NCBI GenBank assembly: GCA_013306675.1
Contig: JABLUY010000047.1
Coordinates: 108,404 to 172,403, forward strand
Origin: Thraustochytrium sp. TN22
Lineage: Eukaryota; Sar; Bigyra; Thraustochytrida; Thraustochytriidae
Length of the DNA: 64,000 nt
Reading direction: 5' to 3'
Of this stretch, positions 1 to 8,712 are shown one piece after another. Below the pieces are notes generated by a model. It saw only the letters and a program-made list of their open reading frames with translations. It was not told the origin of the DNA and made no database searches. A program made the position numbers and the translations under genes. Position 1 is the stretch's first letter; each line of letters opens with the position of its first letter.

Positions 1-849
1 GCGCGGCGCGGCGCGGCGCGCGCAGGCGGCGCGGCGCGCGCAGGCGGCGGCTGCGCGTGGCGGCGGCAGCTGTCGGGCGCGGCGGATGGCGCGGGCGCGG
101 CCAAGGTGGACGCGGGCGAGGTGCCGCGCAACGTGGCGCGGCGCGCGCGCGGCGGCGCGGGCGCGGGGCGCGGGCGCGGCGGGCGCGGCGGGCAGCAGGG
201 CGACCGGCCGCGGCCGCTGGTGCACCCGATCCTCGGACTGCGGCCGGATAACAAGCTGGAGGTGCAGGTCGGGGAGCGGCCGAATTCGGGCCTCGTGCCG
301 CTGGACATGCGCGAGGAGATGTGGAGCCTGCACAAGAACGACCCCACGGGCAAGGGCGACCTTGTGCGCATGTCCAACATCACCGGCCTGCCCGTGTGCC
401 GGGTGCAGGCCGTCATCAAGCTGCGCCAGCTGGAGAAGGACTACGAACGCGACGAGCTTGGCGGCGAGCCGCTCGACCAGACGATCGATCAGGAGGCGCG
501 CAACCTGTTTGGTGAGAAGCGCTCCTGGAAGAACGACCTCTCCACCGACAACGTCAAGTCGCGCCTCACGTTGGCGCCCGTCTCCTACGAGTTCTACCGC
601 GAGGGCGAGGTCCCGCCGGGCGAGGGCGACAACACCGCCACGGCCTCGGGTAACGCCGTCATGGACGCTGCGCGCCAGGCCAAGCTTGAGCCGTGGCGCG
701 TCGTCGACTATGAGGCCCTCTACGGCAAGATCGTCAAGACCACGCCCAAGTTCCGCTGCCGCAAGGTCGAGCTCAAGCCCAAGCACCTCCGCGGCAAGGG
801 CCGTGAACGGCCCAAGCGTCGCATTCGCATGCCGATTGTGGCCCAGTAA
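1..849 (+). CDS. Bot1p/mS45-like mitochondrial ribosomal small-subunit protein, 5' partial
   Basis: The frame is open from base 1 with no upstream stop or ATG, so the gene begins left of the window. The first ~70 codons visible are Arg/Gly/Ala-rich and could belong to a presequence or basic linker. A compact domain follows: 'PLVHPILGLRPDNKLEV', then 'LDMREEMWSLHKNDP', then 'VRMSNITGLPVCRVQAVIKL' and 'LEKDYERDEL'. A block that runs from an L-x-x-E-h-h-x-L-H-x-x-x-P segment to a 'RV-x-A-hh-+L' segment is how I recall the Bot1p / 'eukaryotic mitochondrial regulator' family (fungal mS45). That family sits in the small mitoribosomal subunit. The protein ends with a basic tail (KPKHLRGKGRERPKRRIRMP), fitting RNA contact. 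The stop is TAA at 847-849. It converges on the UBZ gene 180 bp away. The family call is from memory and moderately secure; a role outside the ribosome is possible. Confidence 0.55.
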   Translation, partial: ARRGAARAGGAARAGGGCAWRRQLSGAADGAGAAKVDAGEVPRNVARRARGGAGAGRGRGGRGGQQGDRPRPLVHPILGLRPDNKLEVQVGERPNSGLVPLDMREEMWSLHKNDPTGKGDLVRMSNITGLPVCRVQAVIKLRQLEKDYERDELGGEPLDQTIDQEARNLFGEKRSWKNDLSTDNVKSRLTLAPVSYEFYREGEVPPGEGDNTATASGNAVMDAARQAKLEPWRVVDYEALYGKIVKTTPKFRCRKVELKPKHLRGKGRERPKRRIRMPIVAQ

Positions 850-861
850 CTAAACGCCAAA

Positions 862-867
862 AATAAA
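862..867 (+). promoter_or_regulatory. Possible poly(A) signal AATAAA
   Basis: An A-rich stretch containing AATAAA lies 13 bp after the TAA stop of the mS45-like gene, in the short space before the convergent UBZ gene. The position suits a polyadenylation signal, but labyrinthulomycete signals are not known to me and the match is short. Confidence 0.3.
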
Positions 868-1028
868 AAAGCAACGACGACATGACTTCGAGGCTGAGCT
901 CCTTGATCATTTTTAAATTGGACGCTCGCCACCCTTCAAGTTCTTGCCGCACCTTCTCTGTCAAGAATCGTTTTACGTGACAGCGGAGCGGCGGCGTCTG
1001 CCAGCTCTGCCACCTCACGCCTCCTGCT

Positions 1029-2708
1029 TCACGGCACCAGCATCTTGGACCGCACAAAGGGCTCCGTCACGGCCTGCACGTGGGGCCGCATTGACGCCCA
1101 GAGCGCCGCCAGCTCCTTGCGCCGCGCTCGCAGCTCCGCGACCGCGCGCTCGCCCTGCGCCGTCTCCGCGGCCACGTGCGACGCGACCCGCAGCGCCGCA
1201 AAGTCCGAGCCGCTCAGCCGCCGCCGCCCGTTCACAGAGGCGCTCAGGTACCACATGGCGCTGCGAAAGTCGGACTCCGACGCGCCTGGCACGTGGCGCC
1301 CAAGGTCCGCGAACAGACGCGGGTTCACGTGGAAGTCGATCCCGGCCGTCGGCACGGCCGGGGCGGCCAGCGGCTTCGCGTCGGCCGGACCCGGAAATCC
1401 CAGCGGCGCCGCGCCCAGCGCACGGGCCCACGCACCACTGGTGCCGCCAGGCGTGCTCGCGAATCGCTGGTGCCAGAGCGCCGCGGCGCGCCGCAGCATC
1501 ATCACGTCGCCGCGCATCCCGCCGAAGGAGGCCCGGCACGCCAGGGACCGCACCAGCGCGGCCTCCTCCGGGAGCACGAGGTCGTCCGCACGGGCCAGCA
1601 GCAGGTCCGTGCCGGGCGGACCGGCGTCGCCAGCCTCCTCGCCCTCGCCCCACGCGATCGTGTCTTGCACCGACGCGCCGCACACCGCGCGCACCACGCG
1701 CAGGCACAGCAGGCAGTCCTCCACGTCCAGCTCCCGGCCCGCGCCCACTGCCAGCATGAGCCACACCAGAGGCGCCAGGCCCGGGTGCAGGATGCTGTCC
1801 TCGATGATGACGACCGGCATGCGGCGCAGAAACGCGTCCGCGTCCTCCATGAGCAGCTCCGTCGCGCAGAACACCGCCGCGCTCGCCAGCCGCCGCCGCA
1901 CCGCCTTCTGCATGAGCGACTTGAGCACGCCCACGCTGAAGAGCGAGCACCGCTCGCCCTTGCCCCAGCGCGCGCGCAGCTTGGCCGCATCCGGCCCGTA
2001 CAGGCGGGCGCCGGCCGCCCCGGCCGCCGCGGCGCCACGCGCGCCATCCGGCGACGACTTGCGCTCTGCGCACAGGCTCACGCGCGATCCACGGAAGGCG
2101 CCGCCGCCCACGCTCGCCTTCTTGAAGAGCACCGTCTGCCCGCGCCATCCGACCGCCTCGCGCGGCCCGTTCACGGTCCACTCGCACGTTCCGTCGGCGC
2201 GCATCAAGAAGCACTCGCTTCGAGGCCGCAGCGCCGCTGACTTCATCATCACGTCCATGGCATTCTTCGCATCCTTGGGCACGACCTTCTTAAACGCTCT
2301 GGTCACGTGCATGCCGTCCTTCACAGGCGTCGGCGTAGTCGCCGACGTCTGCGACAGGTGCTGCGGCGAAGGCGCTGTTTGTGAGGATGATGATGAAGAC
2401 GGCGACTCGCAGGCTTGCGTCATGTCCACGTGCACGTCGACAGGGGGCGACTGCGACTCCAGGGCCGCCGGCAGCCTCGTCGCAGACTGCGAGACCAGGC
2501 CTGTCGACGGACTCGCCGCCTCCGCGCCCTCGGCCACAGCCACGCACTTGTCCACGTGTGCCTGCGCCACGGACGAGAGCATCTCCCTCCCGCACAAGGG
2601 GCATTCGACGACCTCGCTCGGCTTTTTCTTGCTCGGCGACGCCTTGGCCACCTCCGCCCGCGCGCGCTTGCGCCCGGCGGCCGGTGCGCGCAGCAAGAAG
2701 CGCTCCAT
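1029..2708 (-). CDS. UBZ4-type zinc-finger protein with conserved C-terminal domain of unknown function
   Basis: This is a 559-residue protein with a good ATG at 2706-2708. Residues 10-30 are basic and nuclear-signal-like (RKRARAEV...SKKK). A zinc finger follows with C36, C39, H51 and C55 (C-x2-C-x11-H-x3-C), the UBZ4 ubiquitin-binding pattern found in RAD18, WRNIP1 and FAN1. A Ser/Thr-rich linker (about 60-130) precedes a globular region. In it, 'LKSLMQKAVRRRLASAAV...LL' followed by 'RRMPVVIIEDSILHP' resembles the helical 'LQK+IR....AA' plus 'ED' layout at the C-terminus of WRNIP1/MgsA clamp-loader-like ATPases. No Walker A or B motif is present, so it is not a complete AAA+ protein. The C-terminus (about 470-559) is helical. 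A role in ubiquitin-linked DNA damage response is inferred from the finger only. It diverges from the kinesin gene across 0.8 kb. Confidence 0.6.
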   Translation of the reverse strand: MERFLLRAPAAGRKRARAEVAKASPSKKKPSEVVECPLCGREMLSSVAQAHVDKCVAVAEGAEAASPSTGLVSQSATRLPAALESQSPPVDVHVDMTQACESPSSSSSSQTAPSPQHLSQTSATTPTPVKDGMHVTRAFKKVVPKDAKNAMDVMMKSAALRPRSECFLMRADGTCEWTVNGPREAVGWRGQTVLFKKASVGGGAFRGSRVSLCAERKSSPDGARGAAAAGAAGARLYGPDAAKLRARWGKGERCSLFSVGVLKSLMQKAVRRRLASAAVFCATELLMEDADAFLRRMPVVIIEDSILHPGLAPLVWLMLAVGAGRELDVEDCLLCLRVVRAVCGASVQDTIAWGEGEEAGDAGPPGTDLLLARADDLVLPEEAALVRSLACRASFGGMRGDVMMLRRAAALWHQRFASTPGGTSGAWARALGAAPLGFPGPADAKPLAAPAVPTAGIDFHVNPRLFADLGRHVPGASESDFRSAMWYLSASVNGRRRLSGSDFAALRVASHVAAETAQGERAVAELRARRKELAALWASMRPHVQAVTEPFVRSKMLVP

Positions 2709-3190
2709 CCCGCCTTCGTCGTCCTCGTCGTTAGGTAGTTAGTAGTCGGGTGCGTGCTGCAAGACGAGGAGGAGGATCACCGGCCACGCCCACCGAGCTG
2801 TGACGTCTCGCCGCGGCTTGGTTGTCTGCCTGCCTTCTCCGCCGCGGCCACCGACCGCGCGGCACCGCTCTCGGCCGATCGGTCTATGCCGCGTCGCCAA
2901 CCCTCTCGCCGCGCCGCCGGGCCGCGCGCCGGCGCTTGTGGCGGAACGGGCTGGAGCGAGTTTTGCCGGCCTCGGCTCGTACGGTGATACGGTAAGAAGT
3001 TCGGACTCTCTCCTCTCTCGCCCGGCGCTGCACCTAACGCAGGCAAGCATCAGAGCCGAGGACTCTCTGCCTGTTCTCGTGTCGAATCTGAAGGACAGAA
3101 GCTTTTTTATGAAGGCCCGACGGGTTTTCAGAGGGACCGAACTTGAAGCCCGACTTGACCCCACTCGCAAATGGCTTGTAGCTACTACCA

Positions 3191-3239
3191 TGCTCTAGCC
3201 TCTAGTAGCTAGCTAGAGCTAGTAGCTAGAGCTAGAGGG
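3191..3239. repeat. CTAG-rich low-complexity tract
   Basis: Repeated TAGCTAG/AGAGCTAG units, about 50 bp, in the spacer between divergent genes. The same tetranucleotide recurs in at least six other spacers of the window (see findings). Confidence 0.8.
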
Positions 3240-3432
3240 CCGGCTGCTCGCACAGCTGCCATCTTGCTCGTGCTTCGCGTCGCTATCATTCATCGCCCAG
3301 ATGCAGCGTCACGCTGGTGCTGCTGATGCTGCTCGGCGGTGCTCATGTCATGATGTGGCGCGGGATAGGGCCCCTTTGGCAAGTGTCCCCAACGGTCCTG
3401 ACCTGGCCAGAGTCACCATGTTGGGCTTGGGA

Positions 3433-3457
3433 CTCGCTCGCTCGCTCGCTCGCTCGC
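3433..3457. repeat. (CTCG)n microsatellite upstream of kinesin ATG
   Basis: About six CTCG units ending 50 bp before the kinesin start codon, probably in the 5' leader. A matching run lies in the leader of the glutamate synthase small-subunit gene (48201-48228). Confidence 0.75.
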
Positions 3458-3507
3458 ACGCACGGAGCAAACCAAGAAGAGTGGGCTCTGCGCTTCTGAC
3501 GTAGAGG

Positions 3508-6363
3508 ATGAAGACCGCAGCGGCAGAGGACGTGGCTGGGGCGCGCGAGACGGCGGCGGCGCGCAACCCGGTTCGCGTGGCAGTCCGGTGCAGGCCGCTC
3601 AACGAGCGCGAGCGGCGCGAGGGCCTAGCGAGCGTGGTGCGCGTGGAGGGCCGCACGGTGAGCGTGCGGTCCAGCGAGGGCGCGAGCGAGGAGCAGCTCG
3701 TCTTCGACTATGGCTACGGCCCACGCAGCGCGCAGGATGAGGTGAATCGCGACATCGGCGACGAGGTGGTGCGAAACGCAGGGGCGGGGTACAATAGCGT
3801 CGTCTTCGCGTACGGGAAGACAGGCTCGGGCAAGACCTTCACCATGACGCACCTCATCCAGCACGTGCTGCGCTCGCTGCTGGCCAAGACGCAGACACCG
3901 GCACCGGCCGGGGCTCCCCGGTGCCAGCTGGACGCCTACTACTTTGAAATCTACAACGAGGACGTATACGACCTGTGGTCCGAGACTGGGCGGCGCAAGG
4001 TGTCGCGGCCCATGTTTGTGAACCGCAAGTCCGGCTACGTGGATCTACAAAATATGGGCCTCGCCAAGAAGACGGTGACGTCGTTGGAAGAGATGGACCG
4101 CCTCCTCGCGGCGGGCCGCGAGGCGCGCGCCACCTCGGCCACCAAGCTGAATGCCAACTCGAGCCGCAGCCATGCCATCTTGCGCCTGGAATGGACGCAG
4201 ACCGAGTACGAGTGCGAGTCCGGCGAGGATGGGGGCTGCCGCGCAGTGGACACCTTTTCGTGCCACGACCTGGTGGACCTGGCCGGCTCGGAGAACACGC
4301 GTGCCAGCGGCGCCTCTGGCCTGCACCACGCCGAGGCGGGCAAGATCAACCAGTCGCTCGTGGCGCTGCAGCGCGTGATAGAGGCGCTCTTCCGCATGTC
4401 CAAGCTGGACGCGCGCCGCGACACGCCCAGCGCGCAGCACCCAGCGCAGGTCTTCGTGCCATACCGCGACTCCAAGCTGACCAACCTGCTCCGGCCGTCG
4501 CTGGGCGGCAACGCCAAGGCCTTCATGATCGCCACAGTCAGCCCGGCGGACGCGCAGGCCACTTCCTCCACGCTCGACTACGCGCGCAAGTGCGCGCAGG
4601 TGGTCAACCACCCACGGGTGAATCGCGACGAGAACCGCAAGGCGCTCGACGAGTGGAAGGCCGAGGTCGAGGAGCTCTCGCGCAAGCTTCGGCTCACGCA
4701 GGCGCAGCTCCAGGAGCAGGGCCGCCAGGGCGCGCAGCCGCCGGGGCGCAACCAAGACGCCGAGGAGGCGCTCGCCGCCAAGGACCGCCGCATCGCCGAG
4801 CTCGAACAGGCCTTGCGCCTTGCACGGGCCGAGGACGCACTCAAGACCAAGGAGATCCAGGCCATGCAGGAGCGCACGCAGGCCGTGCTGCGCTCCAGCG
4901 AGGACCTGCGTGCCGCGCTGGAGCTCGAGGCGGAGCGCACGCAGCGGGCGCAGCGCAAAGCTCAGGACAACGAGGAGAGCGTGCGGCACTACCGCACCAT
5001 CAACGAGGCGCTCTGCACAGCGATAGACAAGCTGCGCGCCGTCGCGCCCGAGGGGCCGCTCGCGCCGCTGCCCTGCGAGACCAGGGCGTCCGGCGCCACG
5101 GCGCGGCCCATCCTTGGCGAGGTCGGTGAGAACCTCAACCCGAACTTGCCCGGGTCGGCCGGCCGCAGCGGCGCGCGCCGGAAAAAGCCCCTCGCGCGCA
5201 GCTCCTCTGCGCGCACGCAACCCACCGCGCAGGTTTTCAAGGAGTTCTCCGAGTCCCTGGAGGCCGTCAGCCGCGAGCGCGACTTTGTGCGCCAGGTCGC
5301 CGCCGCACACATTAGCAGCCTCGAGACGCAGGTCGCCGCGGCGCTCAGCGTTCAGGAGGATCTACACGGCGCTGCGGCCGAGCACCTCACGGCCGCCACA
5401 GACCACGTGCAGCGCCTGGAGCAGTCCGTGACGACGGCCAAGGATCGTCTCGGCGAGGCCTTTGACAGCCACGACCGCGGCGACCTCTGCGCCGAGGACC
5501 TGCAGGAGGTGCTCGCCACCAGCCTTACCGTCATGTTCGTGGTTTCGGAGCGCCTTTGTGGCTCACTCAGCGAGGACCTCGAGGCGCTGCGCTTGCGCAT
5601 CGTCAGCCATGCGTACCCGTCGCCGCCGGGCTCTTTGCAGTCGTCGCCGCGCAAGCGTGTGGTGCCACGGTCCACGGTACATCAGGCACGCTCTGCGGCA
5701 ACCGGTCGCCTCGCGCGGAGTGCGATGAAGGTGCGTCCGCTGCGGGAGCCGTCGCCGTCGCCGGACCCGGCGTACGAGTCGCCAGCCGCTACGCCGGACC
5801 TCAACACGACGGCCGACTTTTTCGACCCCATCGGCACCAGCGACAGCGAGCACAGCGACAATGAGGAAGATCAGTACCAGGATCAGTGCCAGGATCAGTA
5901 CCAGGATCACGATCAGGATCACGATCAGGATCACGATTCTGATCACGATGATCAGAATCATGATCAATATCAATCTCAGGATCAGGATCAAGCCCATCTC
6001 AAGGATGAGGATGATACCGTCCATCACGACGCCGCCCTGGACGCCTCGCTCTTCAGTGAGGTCCCAGAGGACGACGATGGCACCGCAGCGGCCAAGAGCA
6101 CCAGGATTGCGCTCACGCCCCACCGCGCCGGCCCGTCCGAGGTACCTAGCCGCGCAGGCGCCTCGCCGCGGCCCTCCTCGGGCATATCCAGCTTTTTGCA
6201 GAGCATGGAGGCAATGGCCGACGCCGACCTCGCCGAGCTCGGGCTCGGCAGCTCGGGCAAAGAAAAGCAGACCACGCAAGGCGAGCCTGCACCGACGGGA
6301 GACTCGGATGACGAGGACGATGCCAGCTTCTGCACGCCTGTGTGTTCACCGCGCGGCGTCTAG
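3508..6363 (+). CDS. Kinesin, N-terminal motor, with coiled coil and acidic Asp/Gln/His repeat tail
   Basis: This is a 951-residue microtubule motor. The motor domain spans about residues 20-370. It begins 'NPVRVAVRCRPLNERE'. The P-loop is GKTGSGKT at 103-110 (K in place of the usual Q), switch I is NANSSRSH at 215-222, switch II is DLAGSE at 257-262, and 'VPYRDSKLTNLLRPSLGG' starts near 317. A heptad-rich coiled coil follows (about 375-500), then a linker and a second helical stretch (about 570-680). The tail has a low-complexity repeat of Asp with Gln, His and Tyr around residues 785-830, encoded by a degenerate GATCAG/GATCAC array at 5865-5995. All motor motifs are present, so it should be an active ATPase. 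The subfamily cannot be fixed by eye. The ATG at 3508 is the first one before the motor domain. The TAG stop runs straight into a CTAG tract. Confidence 0.93.
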   Translation: MKTAAAEDVAGARETAAARNPVRVAVRCRPLNERERREGLASVVRVEGRTVSVRSSEGASEEQLVFDYGYGPRSAQDEVNRDIGDEVVRNAGAGYNSVVFAYGKTGSGKTFTMTHLIQHVLRSLLAKTQTPAPAGAPRCQLDAYYFEIYNEDVYDLWSETGRRKVSRPMFVNRKSGYVDLQNMGLAKKTVTSLEEMDRLLAAGREARATSATKLNANSSRSHAILRLEWTQTEYECESGEDGGCRAVDTFSCHDLVDLAGSENTRASGASGLHHAEAGKINQSLVALQRVIEALFRMSKLDARRDTPSAQHPAQVFVPYRDSKLTNLLRPSLGGNAKAFMIATVSPADAQATSSTLDYARKCAQVVNHPRVNRDENRKALDEWKAEVEELSRKLRLTQAQLQEQGRQGAQPPGRNQDAEEALAAKDRRIAELEQALRLARAEDALKTKEIQAMQERTQAVLRSSEDLRAALELEAERTQRAQRKAQDNEESVRHYRTINEALCTAIDKLRAVAPEGPLAPLPCETRASGATARPILGEVGENLNPNLPGSAGRSGARRKKPLARSSSARTQPTAQVFKEFSESLEAVSRERDFVRQVAAAHISSLETQVAAALSVQEDLHGAAAEHLTAATDHVQRLEQSVTTAKDRLGEAFDSHDRGDLCAEDLQEVLATSLTVMFVVSERLCGSLSEDLEALRLRIVSHAYPSPPGSLQSSPRKRVVPRSTVHQARSAATGRLARSAMKVRPLREPSPSPDPAYESPAATPDLNTTADFFDPIGTSDSEHSDNEEDQYQDQCQDQYQDHDQDHDQDHDSDHDDQNHDQYQSQDQDQAHLKDEDDTVHHDAALDASLFSEVPEDDDGTAAAKSTRIALTPHRAGPSEVPSRAGASPRPSSGISSFLQSMEAMADADLAELGLGSSGKEKQTTQGEPAPTGDSDDEDDASFCTPVCSPRGV

Positions 6364-6412
6364 CTCTAGCTAGCTAGAGTAGCTCTAGAGCTAGAGTAGC
6401 TCAAGAGAGAGC
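6364..6412. repeat. CTAG-rich tract directly after kinesin stop
   Basis: TAGCTAGCTAGAG-type units start within the TAG stop codon and continue for about 45 bp. It lies in the 222 bp between the convergent kinesin and dehydrogenase stops, which also hold a TCTC run (6471-6488). Confidence 0.75.
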
Positions 6413-6585
6413 TAGCCCGTCTCCCTTGATCTCTCCCTCGATTGGTCGGACCACCATTCGCACACAGATTCTCTCTCTCTCTCTCTCGCTTCGCTCTCGC
6501 TCTCGCTCTTATCCTTTTACACGCATTACACTGACATCTGACACGTTCTCCGCATCCCACCGTAGCTGCTGCTGCCAACATATTG

Positions 6586-7446
6586 CTAGCTTGCGCTCGC
6601 CAACTGTTTGCCGCGCGAGTTCATGACGGAGCGGAGAAGGCCCGGAAAGTGCTTCTTGAGCCAGAGGGCAAAGATCGCCTTGGGCTGAGCAACGATGATG
6701 TACTCCTTGCCGGCCTTGATGCCCTGCAGAGCACGCTCCGCCACGTACGCCGGCTCATAGCCATGGGCCGTGGTGGCGTCCGTCTGTGCGTACTCCTTGC
6801 CAGCCTCGGTGGTCAGCGCGCGGTTGGAAAGATCCGTCTTGACATAGCCTGGGCAGAGAATGTTGACGTCGATGCCCAAATAAGCCACCTCTGCACGCAG
6901 CGACTCAAAGTACCCGTGCAGCGCATGCTTGGACGCAGCATACGGCGCGCGCTGCGGAAGGCCCATGAAGCCTTGCACGCTGCTCACCACAACGAAGCGG
7001 CCGGTGCGCCGCTCGGTGTAGTGCGGCAGGAGCGCCTTGGCCACAGCGATGGCGCCGAAGAAGTTCACCTGGAAGAGGCGCTGCTCCACGCTGATGTCCG
7101 TATCGGCCACCGAACCGCGGTTGCTCAGGCCGGCGCTCAGCACGACAACGTCGATCTTGCCAAAGGCCGCCACCGCCTCCGCTGCGTACTCCTTGGCGCG
7201 ATCCAGGTCACCCACATCCATGGGCAGCGCCACGGCCTCGGCGCCCGGCGCGGCCGGCGAGTCCTTGAGTCGCGCCACGAGCGCCTCAAGCACCTCCGCG
7301 CGGCGCGCCGAGACCACCACCTTGGCGCCACGACGGTAGTACGCTTCGGCGATGGCCTCGCCGATGCCCGAGCTCGCGCCCACCACCCACACGCACAAGC
7401 CCTCGAACTCGCACGAGTCCAGGCTGCTGCTCATGAGCCCGCCCAT
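6586..7446 (-). CDS. Short-chain dehydrogenase/reductase, DHRS7/DHRS7B-like
   Basis: A 286-residue NAD(P)-dependent oxidoreductase of the classical SDR fold. The dinucleotide-binding motif is GASSGIG at 23-29. The structural 'NNAG' motif is replaced by LSAG (103-106). N128, S155/S156, Y169 and K173 (YAASK) make the catalytic tetrad. 'SARR' at 46-49 fits NADP preference. The ending 'YIIVAQPKAIFALWLKKHFP' resembles the tail of DHRS7/DHRS7B, membrane-bound reductases of lipid or steroid substrates. The ATG at 7444-7446 gives an N-terminus without a membrane anchor. The frame upstream of it reads as a Val/Ala/Phe stretch but has no ATG before the in-frame stop at 7663-7665 (see findings). The substrate is unknown. 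The gene converges with the kinesin. Confidence 0.85.
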   Translation of the reverse strand: MGGLMSSSLDSCEFEGLCVWVVGASSGIGEAIAEAYYRRGAKVVVSARRAEVLEALVARLKDSPAAPGAEAVALPMDVGDLDRAKEYAAEAVAAFGKIDVVVLSAGLSNRGSVADTDISVEQRLFQVNFFGAIAVAKALLPHYTERRTGRFVVVSSVQGFMGLPQRAPYAASKHALHGYFESLRAEVAYLGIDVNILCPGYVKTDLSNRALTTEAGKEYAQTDATTAHGYEPAYVAERALQGIKAGKEYIIVAQPKAIFALWLKKHFPGLLRSVMNSRGKQLASAS

Positions 7447-7474
7447 GGCGGCGACCGCGGCGGCGACGACGACA

Positions 7475-7517
<43 letters not shown>

Positions 7518-8073
7518 AAGCGACAACGACGACGAACGCGACGACGACGGCGCAAGGTGCCGCCGCGCCAGCAAGTTGCGTGCGCGGGCGCCGGGCGCGG
7601 AGGCGGTACGGGTTTGCAACCGAGCAAGGTTGCCTGGACTCACTCAGCGCGAGGCTTGCAACTTAGTATGTCGGCCAGCCGCTGTCACGCAGTGGACCCA
7701 AAGGGTCTTGGAGGTTCGGCAGCCGACAGAGACAGGTCAGTGTAGCGATCATCAGTCACGATGCAGGTGGCGAAGCTCATGCACAAAAGTGCTGGCCCCG
7801 CCTGAGGCGACGATGCCGGGACACTGTGTGTGTGCATTGACCCTGCTTCAAAATCAAGTAGCCTAAAGCGCTCATCTCGTTCGTGACCCTCGACCAGGAC
7901 AAACATTTCTTGCTTCAAAACAGAACACATATTGTCATTCAGGTGGCGAAGCACACGCCCACAATTGTGGTGGTGGCCGCCAACCTACCATACTAACTGG
8001 AGGGGTTTATGAAACAGGAATTCATGCATGCTCACGCAGCTCAGTGAACGGTTTTCCACAGGTGGTAAGCAGC
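7447..8073. other. Intergenic region upstream of the dehydrogenase gene
   Basis: This lies between the start of the dehydrogenase (-) and the stop of the giant glycosyltransferase gene (-). It holds the GAC tract and a 17 bp direct repeat at its right end. GC content is lower between 7740 and 8030, as expected for untranslated sequence. No gene is visible. Confidence 0.55.
7462..7549. repeat. (GAC)n trinucleotide tract
   Basis: Nearly uninterrupted GAC/ACG trinucleotides just upstream of the dehydrogenase ATG. On the minus strand, in the dehydrogenase frame, it reads as Val codons with a few Ala and Phe. Confidence 0.8.
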
Positions 8074-8085
8074 TCAGTGAACGGT
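8036..8085. repeat. 17 bp direct repeat over the stop codon of the giant glycosyltransferase gene
   Basis: The 17-mer GCAGCTCAGTGAACGGT occurs at 8036-8052 and again at 8069-8085, 33 bp apart. The second copy contains the TGA stop (8074-8076, minus strand); the first carries the same triplet downstream. It reads as a small local duplication of the gene end. Confidence 0.85.
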
Positions 8086-8679
8086 GGAACCTTCAAAGGC
8101 CTCGTCATTGTCGTCGAAGTCTTCGTCGTCGCGGTTGGCCACAACGGAGCGACGGCCAAAGGCCTCAATGTCGTCATCGTCATCATCGAGCGCGTAGGGC
8201 GAGAGCTGGACGGCCTTCTTGCCGCTGTAGATGCCGCGCTCGAGGTCGTCTGAGGCGTCGTCGTCGTCCTCGGAGTTTTTGCGCGGTCGGAGGGTCATGT
8301 GCCTGGAGGAGCCGCCGTTGTGGCTGGAGAGCGTGTCTGGCTCGGGCTGGCGCACGGAGGGCCGAAACAGAGAGAGGATGCCGGAGCTCATGCGCGAGGA
8401 GACGCGGCGGGCCGAGCCGCTCTCGAGCGCGAGCAGCTTGGCGGCGCGCTCCACGGGGGTTGCGGCCTCGAGGTCGGCGGTCTCGGCCTCGTCATCGTCA
8501 CTGTCGTCGTCGATCTCCTCCAGGTCGTGAGGGTGCTTCTTCTTGGGCGCCGCGCTGCTCCCGCGCGTGGCGCCCACCACGGCGAGCATGGAGGAGACCG
8601 GGCGGCGCAGCGAGATGCGCGCGGACTGGCCTCGGCGCAGGGCGGCCCAGGAGCCGGCAGCGCTGGCACGCCGCACTCT

Positions 8680-8712
<33 letters not shown>

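Larger units (their letters stand above)
2709..3507. other. Divergent intergenic region between UBZ gene and kinesin gene
   Basis: This 0.8 kb spacer must hold both promoters. It contains a CTAG-rich tract (3191-3239) and a CTCG tetranucleotide run (3433-3457) shortly before the kinesin ATG. I see no ATG-started frame with G/C-ending codons; the open frames here start at GTG or have mixed codon use. Confidence 0.6.

Noticed and set aside
2800-3198. 132-codon open frame between the UBZ and kinesin genes
   Set aside because: Starts at GTG, has no ATG near its beginning, mixed codon use and no recognisable motif.
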